Source: Brachionus rotundiformis (lineage: Eukaryota > Rotifera > Eurotatoria > Ploima > Brachionidae). Taken from it: a DNA stretch of 14,741 bases. Each line of letters opens with the position of its first letter. Position 1 is the stretch's first letter. A program made the translations under genes and the position numbers. Shown here piece after piece: positions 8,625 to 14,741 of this stretch. The stretch lies in assembly GCA_016802295.1 (NCBI GenBank), contig JAESIW010000042.1, forward strand, positions 6,777 through 21,517, written 5' to 3'. The notes beneath the pieces were generated by a model. The model ran no database searches. It saw only the letters and a program-made list of their open reading frames with translations, and was not told the origin of the DNA.

Positions 8625-9928
8625 ATATATTATATAAAAAAGCTAAGTAAAATTTTATCTAATTTTTTTGCCTTAAAAATTTTAAATTAATCAATTTAAT
8701 TGATTATTTTTGTTAAGATTTACAGAACGATTTAAGGAAAAAATTATATAATAAAAACATTTATGGTATATCATAAAAAACTATAAAGAAATAAAAATAA
8801 TAAAATTTTTTACCAAAAGATATCTTGAGTTGGTTAGAGATTATCATTTTTAAACAAAAGCATTTGATTTTAAACAGAATATTAGCCATTTCAGGATACC
8901 ACAGTTTATTTTTCTTACAAGATCTTATTTGATTTTGTTTTAGCATTTAAAAACTAGAAAGAGATGACAGTGATAATAAAATAATTAGGTTTTCATTTAA
9001 ATTAATTATTTAAACGAAACAAAATGTTTTAAAGAGTCGAATTTCTTGATTAGAGCTGTAATTTAGATTTTGTAAGCAAATGCTTTCAATTTATTTTGAA
9101 TTAGAATAAATTTTTATCTTAGGTTAAAGATTAATAGATAGGAAACATTTCATATCAATTCAGTTAGAAAATCTAAACCATTTGGACCAAAATGAAAATT
9201 AGAATTTATTCAGAAATAATAATTTACCAACTAAAATTAATAAAATATTACTTCGTTTTATCTATTTTTTTTTAAATTTAGTCATGAAATTTTTCAAAAA
9301 TGACCGAGATTAGATCGAACGTCTCGCTAAGAATTTTAGGTCAGTTATCATTTGAAAATCTTAATTATCCTTTATCATATATATCATAATCCATTCTACG
9401 ATTTTAGGTAATAACTTTCTAAAAAAATTTTAGAATAAATTTTTACAAAATTACATAAATATTTGTTTATATTATAAAGTTCATCTATCTTGTACTAAGT
9501 AGGCAAAAAAAGGAATTTGTTTTATCCTTTCAAAAATAGATTAGTTAAGTTATCGTGATAAAATTAGTTAATTAAGAATTGAATTTATAGACTAATTAAT
9601 ACAATGATTTTTGTTATTATTATTTATCTATTTGTCTAAAAAAAATTAATAGTTAAGTTTAATTTGCTTTTTTGGTTCCACTTAATGCCTCAAGGACTCA
9701 ATCGAGACTCCAAATAAAGGCCGTCAGATATTTTTGTTTAAAATATATGCTAAAAATTGAGTTTATTTTTAGTTAAGTAATTTTCAAAATTATGATAACA
9801 AATAAGCATAAATTAATTTATTAAAATAAAATTTATAATATTTGACTCATTTGAAATTTTTTAATATTTTTTATTCATAGAAATTGATTATATAAATAAA
9901 CGATTCTCCATATTTTTCTATATCCACA
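8625..9928. other. AT-rich intergenic region, no gene seen
   Basis: No coding region or RNA gene is supported. One frame of about 61 codons on the minus strand (8761-8946) is low-complexity and has no family features. A small inverted repeat (CGAGA at about 9305, TCTCG about 12 nt on) could form a hairpin. The right end should contain the promoter of the TOM1 gene, but I see no clear element. Confidence 0.5.
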
Positions 9929-11398
9929 ATGGCCGCACGGACTATATTTGCCAATTCATCATCAAATCCATTGCATACTCAAATTGGCCAATTAATTGGT
10001 AAATTTTTCTCCCTAGCTCTAGTTGTTGGTCTTAAGCAAATAATTTTGATAGAAAGATCACTCAGCTTGTCCGAGTCGGAGCCCAGAATTGAGCTTTTCT
10101 TCGAAATATGTGACCAAATAAACATGCGGGAAGAAAAGTGAGCTTAAAGTATTTATCAGGATGAAGTGATTACCAATAAACCTTTTAAGTGCCAAAGATG
10201 CGTTCAAGGCTATCAGAAAAGAGTTAAGTTTGTATAAAGGTAAAAATTGGTCCATGGTCAGCAAAATTTTATTGGTATCAAATTATTAAAGAAAACATTT
10301 GGTTTGTTAGTAACTTATTTTGTTTACCAAGCTATTGGAAACTTGTTCCCAAAATTGCGGCAGAAAATTTCAAGTAAATCTGGCACACAAAGAATTTTTG
10401 CACGACTTAAAGTCCATGATCGGTCCCAAGCTACAACCACCATTGCAAATCCAAGAGAAAGTTTTGTATCTAATACAAGTAAATTGTTTGTATGAAAAAA
10501 ATTATCTATTATCATTATCGAATAATAATCAAAAGTTATGGAATAACATGTTCAAATTTGATCAAGAGTTTAAAAGTATCGAGTCCTTTTACAAGGACCT
10601 GCGCGAACGAGGAGTCGATTTTCCAATAAATACGCCTAGTTTAGACAATGTACTGGACGATTCATTGAGCAAAAAGCTTGACCAATCTGTAAAAATATCT
10701 GAAGCATCGGGCGTGAGTCACATTGCGCCGCAAGCCAATCTTGGCTCGCCTGGCCGGCCTGCCGGTGCCATCAAGCTCAATGACGATCAATGGAAAAAGC
10801 TTAATGGTGAGTTAGAAGTTGTTGAGTCCAACATCCAAGTCCTAAATGAAATTATAAATGAGCTAAGCTCTCGTGAGAGCAAAAGCTTTGACCAAAATGA
10901 CCAAGACTTGGTTCTAATGAAGGAAATTAATGTAACATGCAGAGAAATGCAGAAGAGGATCACCCAATTGATTGGAAATGTATCAAATGAAGGGGTTATC
11001 AGTAAAAATTAGATTTTTTTTAGAAATAATTATAAAAAATATATCATAAAAAGATGAATTATTGAGAATAAATGACGATTTGAATAGTGTGTTCTTGAGA
11101 TACGACCGCTTTGAGAGATCGTTTATCCTAAAGCCAGAAAAGCCTAATCAAATGCCGGTCCAGGTTGCCAAACCGGAAGAAAAGCCGCTCATCAACTTTG
11201 ACGATGACCAAGTAGATGCAAAACAGGTTCAGATAAACACTAATAACAATGCCTCGAATGAGCCAGATTCTTTATCAGTAAGTTTAATTTTTATAATTTT
11301 GAAATAAAGTCATTTTTTTTAAGTTTTTGGAAGATGAAAGTGAAATAAAAGAAATGGAAAATTGGCTTAAAAATCAAGAATTTGGAGAAAAAAAATGA
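9929..11398 (+). CDS. TOM1: TOM1-family VHS-GAT endosomal adaptor, 7 exons, 383 aa
   Basis: Exons: 9929-9998, 10053-10137, 10190-10274, 10332-10478, 10536-11001, 11054-11277, 11324-11398. The total is 1152 nt in one frame. Residues ~15-160 form a VHS domain with FEICDQIN, AKDAFKAIRKEL, NWSMV and LLETCSQNCGRKF. EKVLYLIQ joins LWNNMF across intron 4, then comes FYKDLRERGVDFP. The joins restore gapless spacing against TOM1. Residues ~215-305 form the GAT domain, with KLNGELEVVESNIQVLNEI, LMKEINVTCREMQKRI and LLRINDDLNSVFLRYDRFER. LINFD (330-334) fits a clathrin box. The C-terminus EIKEMENWLK resembles the acidic-Trp-Leu end of TOM1/TOM1L2. TOM1 proteins bind ubiquitin, Tollip/endofin and clathrin and sort ubiquitinated cargo on endosomes. 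Introns are 46-57 nt, five ending in AAG and one in TAG. Introns 1 and 4 have no in-frame stop and are multiples of three, so they read through. The conserved spacing argues that they are removed. HRS/STAM/GGA are less likely because there is no FYVE, SH3 or ear domain. Confidence 0.92.
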
Positions 11399-11969
11399 AC
11401 TTTGGATTGCGTTTTATACAAATCTTTTAAAATTAAAAATTTGAATTCATTTTTAATTTAATTTCTTAATATTCTTCTATATATAATTTTTTATTAAACC
11501 AATTAAAATTGAAATAAAAAATATTAATTTGCATTTAAAAAAAAATCTTGATGTGTAATAATTGATAATTGAATAACCTTATCAGTAAAAATAATTTTTT
11601 AAAACCAATTAAATGTGAACTCAACATTTGGTTTAGTCAAAATGTAATAAATTACTGCATTCAAAGTATCTATTCTTAGTTTATGCTTCAAAGAATCTCA
11701 TATTGAATAAGTTTTTTATTTTTTGATATTCTTTCGATCTAAATTTCATAATAAATTCAATTTTATTAAAAAAATTTTTATATGACTAAATAATTACGTT
11801 TAAGAGCATTAATGTTTTTGATCAAAATTCTAAATAAACTATCTATGAATAGTGTAATTTAAATATTTGCCAAAGTCTTAATAAGAAATAAGCAGAAATT
11901 AAAATAAAGCTAGCTCGCCAAAAAGATGATTCACCTATTAACAAATTTAAAATTTTAGAATACAAAAGA
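11399..11969. other. intergenic region between the TOM1 and WASP genes
   Basis: AT-rich and without a coding frame. It contains the TOM1 3' UTR on the left. An AATAAA at 11513-11518, about 115 nt past the TOM1 stop, is the first plausible polyadenylation signal. The in-frame sequence just before the WASP start is open from about 11894, after TAA, so an earlier non-ATG-containing leader exon cannot be ruled out. Confidence 0.5.
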
Positions 11970-13339
11970 ATGTTTTCCAATCATCAGATTACCAATAAAC
12001 TCGAAGACCACGAACAGCAAACCCTTAAGCTACAAGCTGACCAAAACCAATCATTGGTAATCTAAAAAATATTAAAGTTTGTGTGTTTTTTTGTTAATAT
12101 AGCCTAACCAGATCTTGTCATCGGCGATTGTAGAACTTTGGCTTTCGCAAAAACCCCATCATTCATCATGGTCTAAATTGGCATGCGGAATATTGTGCTT
12201 GGTAGAGAAAAAATACCCCAAGTCTGACTTTTTTCAACTCCTAGATCTCAAAGTATTAAAATTTTAAAAGAAAAGTAGTTAAATAATTTTTAAAAAAGGC
12301 AAACATTCTTTGGGAACAAGAGATCTACCATCCATTCACTTACAAGGCCATAACTAAAAATTTTCATTATTTTCCAGCTCAAGTACCAAATTTTTATTTG
12401 GAAAATTAGATCTGAATTATTTTGCTTCAAAGGAACAAAATGTGGGTTTTAATTTTGCTTTCACTGCCGAAGCTGAGACTATAGAACGCTTTGTTGGTAA
12501 GTACATTGGTAAACAGCAAAGAGAGTCAAAATCAGATCAACCCAAAGCCTTTAATTTAAATGAAAGCAGTTATTTACCTAAGAAACTAGAAAATCCACAA
12601 CTTGATAATGAAAAATTTGATAAAAAATTATCTGATTCTAAACGAGTACCAAAGCAGAAAGATAATAGATTTAATACAATTTTTAATAGTCAAAAAGAAA
12701 AAGCAAGGCGATTTTTTAGCTTTAGAAGAGCTCAAGCGGAAAAAAGTGACCGGCCAAAATTGGAAATCAGTAGTCCAAATGATTTCAGAGTTGTTCAGAG
12801 AGTAGAAATTACCGGTGATTCAATTAAAGTAATTTTTTTAGTATTCTTTTCGAAATTAAAAAATTTATTCTAATTTAAATTTTTATTTTTAGATAAATGC
12901 CAAAGATGAACAAACTAAACATAAAATAAATGAAATTTTATCAAAACTTAATGTTAAATCTAATCGAAGAACACAGCAATTTGTGGGAGATTTTTTAAAA
13001 AAAATTCAAACTGATTCAGAATTTGAGGAGAAGATTGTCGAATCCGAAGAGGAACAAAAGCTTGAAGCTAAATGCAATTTTCAGGCACCAATTGTGACCA
13101 AGAGAGCTTCAATTAAAAGTTTAAGCATTAAGCCTCTTGTAGTGGAACAAAACCAAAGTGTAGAAGTGACAAATAGGATTGATGAGCAAGTGGAGCAAGC
13201 GGGCAAAAATTGTAGATACACTCAGCCAAATATGCTTGATGTTTTAAAGACTGAGCTGGAAAAAAGGGCTCAGTATTTCAATCAAAGTGACACTGATCCA
13301 TGTTCTTCTGATGATGAGTCCGACTCAGAATGGAATTGA
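11970..13339 (+). CDS. WAS: WASP-family protein lacking proline-rich and WH2 regions, 5 exons, 387 aa
   Basis: Exons: 11970-12056, 12103-12252, 12299-12382, 12433-12828, 12893-13339, all joined in phase 0. Residues ~25-125 form the WH1/EVH1 domain, with SSAIVELWL, WSKLACGILCLVEK, FFQLLDLKANILWEQEIY, FHYF and GFNFAFTAEAETIERF. This closely follows WASP/N-WASP. A basic stretch (KEKARRFFSFRRAQAEK) precedes a CRIB-like segment at 219-232 (ISSPNDFRVVQRVE). Exon 5 continues the GTPase-binding/autoinhibitory region (INEILSKL, FVGDFLKKI). The end is an Arp2/3-binding CA tail: MLDVLKTELEKRAQYFNQSD (353-372), then SSDDESDSEWN with the conserved Trp. The family activates Arp2/3 and drives branched actin. 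Oddities: the CRIB has V, R and E where the two His and the Gly are expected. Between the GBD and the tail are only about 70 residues, with no polyproline and no WH2 LKK[TV] motif. All of that lies in one exon, so no exon can be hidden there. WAVE is excluded by the WH1 domain. The start ATG is the likeliest but not certain. Confidence 0.9.
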
Positions 13340-13378
13340 ATTTTTATTAAATAATTTACTTGATTTATCACATTTAAG

Positions 13379-13384
13379 AATAAA
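13379..13384 (+). terminator. polyadenylation signal for the WASP gene
   Basis: AATAAA lies 39 nt after the TGA, followed by an A-rich run. Placement is plausible for a short 3' UTR. Confidence 0.45.
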
Positions 13385-13846
13385 AAAAAGATCTAAATAT
13401 TTAAAAATTTAGCTCAAATACAAAAATTTATAAAACACATTCATTAATTCAGAAAACAATTAACAAAAATTTAAATCAATATTCAAAAAAATTTGTGATA
13501 AACCATTGGTAAATTTTGAATGAATCTAAATTTTAAAACTGTATTATTTTTTTCTAAATTAATTTAATAATGTAAAATGTAAATTTATAACTAATTTTAC
13601 GATGTAAAATGTGGCTATTTTTCTGGATAATGTTATTTTATATAAAATTTAATTTTTAAATAATCAAATTTAAACTTCTAATTTTGGTAAAATTAAGATT
13701 GATAAAAAAATCTTCATTTAGACATGAAAATTTTATTCTTTTGACAAAATTAAATCAGAAAATTTATTTTTAAAGAAGAAATATACAATTAAATTTAATT
13801 TTCGATGAAAATAAAATAAAATAAATTATCTTTTCAGAGACAAAAA
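13385..13846. other. intergenic region and JPT 5' flank, left copy of a duplication
   Basis: No coding region. From 13603 onward the sequence is repeated downstream of the JPT gene from 14321. A short TGTAAAATGT word also occurs at about 13571. The last bases (13827-13846) form a pyrimidine-rich acceptor and leader just before the JPT start codon. Confidence 0.55.
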
Positions 13847-13849
13847 ATG
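13827..13849 (+). promoter_or_regulatory. splice acceptor-like leader immediately upstream of the JPT start codon
   Basis: TATCTTTTCAG followed by AGACAAAAA and the ATG. It is the only CAG acceptor with a pyrimidine tract in the window. It probably receives a 5' UTR exon or a trans-spliced leader, which occurs in rotifers. All 23 nt, including the ATG, are repeated exactly at 14651-14673. Confidence 0.5.
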
Positions 13850-14317
13850 ACTTCGGCCAATTTTTATTCTGGATATGCCATTGGTAAGCCAACTTCCAAA
13901 GTTCTAAATCCGCCAGGTGGCCGATCGAACAATATATTTGGTTTTGCGGAAGAAGAGCCAAAGAACCCTCAGCACAAATTGGAAACTAATCAGTCCAAAC
14001 AAGAAAACACTCAACCCAAAGCTGAAAATTCTCAGTCACAGCCCCCATCACAGCCAATTTCTGAACCAATTAATAATGCTCAAAGTAAAAAGAGAACTGG
14101 ATATAATCCAATAACTGGTCAGTCATATGATGAGCCCGTAGCTAAACCGGCTGAGCCAAAAGTAGAGCAGAAGCAGGTTGATACCAAGAGAGAACAGGCG
14201 ATAGAGACCAAGACTGAAAACAATAAGCCGCAAGAAGCTGGATACAATCCGCGACCAATTCACACTTCAAGCAAGGTCTTACAGCCTCCTGGTGGTGCTT
14301 CGACAAAATTGTGGTAA
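13847..14317 (+). CDS. JPT: Jupiter/HN1 (JPT) family microtubule-associated protein, 156 aa
   Basis: Single coding exon from ATG to TAA. The N-terminus holds SKVLNPPGGRSNNIFGFAEEE (residues ~18-38), the signature of the Jupiter/HN1 family (S.RVL.PPGG.SN...GF.E). A Gln/Pro/Ser-rich linker follows (~40-80). Then comes TGYNPITGQSYDEP at about 84-97, which matches the R.NP.TG element of the family. A Lys/Glu/Gln-rich stretch leads to the C-terminus, GYNPRPIHTSSKVLQPPGG and ASTKLW. The second SSKVL.PPGG near-repeats the N-terminal motif, and a PPGG...LW end is known in Drosophila Jupiter. Jupiter binds microtubules; vertebrate JPT1/2 are small disordered proteins linked to cell-cycle and calcium signalling. 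Length is close to the vertebrate forms (about 150-190 aa). The start is fixed by the acceptor-like leader just upstream and by the spacing to the first PPGG motif. Confidence 0.88.
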   Translation: MTSANFYSGYAIGKPTSKVLNPPGGRSNNIFGFAEEEPKNPQHKLETNQSKQENTQPKAENSQSQPPSQPISEPINNAQSKKRTGYNPITGQSYDEPVAKPAEPKVEQKQVDTKREQAIETKTENNKPQEAGYNPRPIHTSSKVLQPPGGASTKLW

Positions 14318-14320
14318 TTA

Positions 14321-14673
14321 TGTAAAATGTAGCTATTTATCTGAATAATTATTTTATATGCAATTTATTTTTAAATTTATTTTTTTAAAATCAATTATGT
14401 ATGAATAAAAATGTAATTTGATCAAAAAAGTAATCATCTTAAAATACTAAAACAAAGATTGGTCAATAAAAATTTTTATTTTGAAAAAAGATTTTTTTTT
14501 ATTCTAGAATATTTCTTTATCATCAACACCTTTGATCAAGTCAGAATTCATTTGAAAAATTTTAATTGATAAATTTTATTTTAGAGAGGCAGATCTTCTG
14601 CTTAAAAAGCTAAAAATTAATTAAATAATAAATAAAATAAATCAATAAAATATCTTTTCAGAGACAAAAAATG
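14321..14673 (+). repeat. second, diverged copy of the JPT upstream region and start codon
   Basis: 14321-14365 aligns with 13603-13648 (TGTAAAATGT.GCTATTT.TCTG.ATAAT...ATTTTATAT) at high identity. 14651-14673 equals 13827-13849 exactly, including CTTTTCAG, AGACAAAAA and ATG. The middle is diverged, and the downstream copy is about 105 nt longer (718 bp offset at the left, 824 bp at the right). The order is conserved, so a tandem duplication covering the JPT unit is likely. The left part of this copy also serves as the JPT 3' UTR, with AATAAA at 14404-14409. Confidence 0.65.
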
Positions 14674-14741
14674 TTTGTCACCCTCCTCTTTTCGCAACCG
14701 GGCTTGGGACCGGCTTTGGCAGAGTTATGACGGCGTCTTTC
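14674..14741. other. GC-richer unrelated sequence replacing the duplicated JPT coding region
   Basis: Directly after the duplicated ATG the sequence no longer resembles JPT. In that frame it encodes only about 19 residues (FVTLLFSQPGLGPALAEL) before TGA. Composition jumps to over half G+C. On the minus strand it carries CCAAAGCCGGTCCCAAGCCC and then AAAGAGGAGGG, which from memory resembles a segment common in invertebrate retroelement copies. It is probably one end of a mobile element cut by the window edge. That identity is weak. Confidence 0.35.

Noticed and set aside
10276..10331. TOM1 exon 4 starting at the TTAG near 10313
   Set aside because: In the frame needed for LLETCSQNCG it begins with TAA, a stop. 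The CCAAG at 10331 gives perfect VHS spacing.
12383..12419. Earlier acceptor for WASP exon 4 at TTAG (near 12410)
   Set aside because: It would need a one-base phase change and break the gapless match FHYF....Q-NVGFNFA. The AAG at 12431-12432 keeps phase and exact WH1 spacing.

Overview
The window is eukaryotic nuclear DNA. It is very A+T-rich between genes. Genes are broken by short GT...AG introns: 13 of the 14 I can place are 46-64 nt and one is 226 nt. The proteins belong to animal families, and two reverse-transcriptase relics of animal non-LTR type are present. The base composition, the tiny introns and the style of the RT relics fit a small-genome invertebrate. My best guess is a monogonont rotifer (Brachionus-like), from remembered family resemblance only. 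There is no prokaryotic operon, CRISPR array, rRNA or tRNA that I can recognise.

Left part (1-6900): A 5'-truncated CR1/L2-like LINE fragment lies on the minus strand at about 872-1563. It has one stop and one frameshift and ends in an ATT microsatellite. Next comes a long single-exon minus-strand gene (2736-4388) for a 550-residue, mostly disordered protein that I cannot place in a family. Upstream of it is noncoding AT-rich DNA holding a hammerhead-ribozyme-like motif (minus strand, 4864-4903) and a diverged inverted partner (5730-5762). A decayed Jockey/CR1-like RT fragment follows (about 5897-6240).

Right part (6900-14741): Four plus-strand genes follow, and I could rebuild their exons from conserved protein family patterns. 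They are a C2orf81 homologue (5 exons, 423 aa), a TOM1-family VHS-GAT endosomal adaptor (7 exons, 383 aa), a WASP-family protein (5 exons, 387 aa) and a Jupiter/HN1 (JPT) microtubule-associated homologue (one coding exon, 156 aa). The upstream sequence and start codon of the JPT gene are repeated about 0.7-0.8 kb downstream. There, unrelated GC-richer DNA replaces the coding region.

The genes do not form a pathway. TOM1 acts in ubiquitin-cargo sorting with clathrin, WASP in Arp2/3 actin nucleation, JPT with microtubules, and C2orf81 is poorly characterised. The most interesting points are four. The WASP homologue has its N-terminal WH1 and C-terminal CA ends but no visible proline-rich region or WH2, and its CRIB motif is degraded. 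Ten of 14 reconstructed introns end in AAG and none in CAG. A hammerhead-like motif has an inverted partner. The JPT 5' region is duplicated and decapitated. All gene models come from reading by eye. No search or transcript evidence was available.
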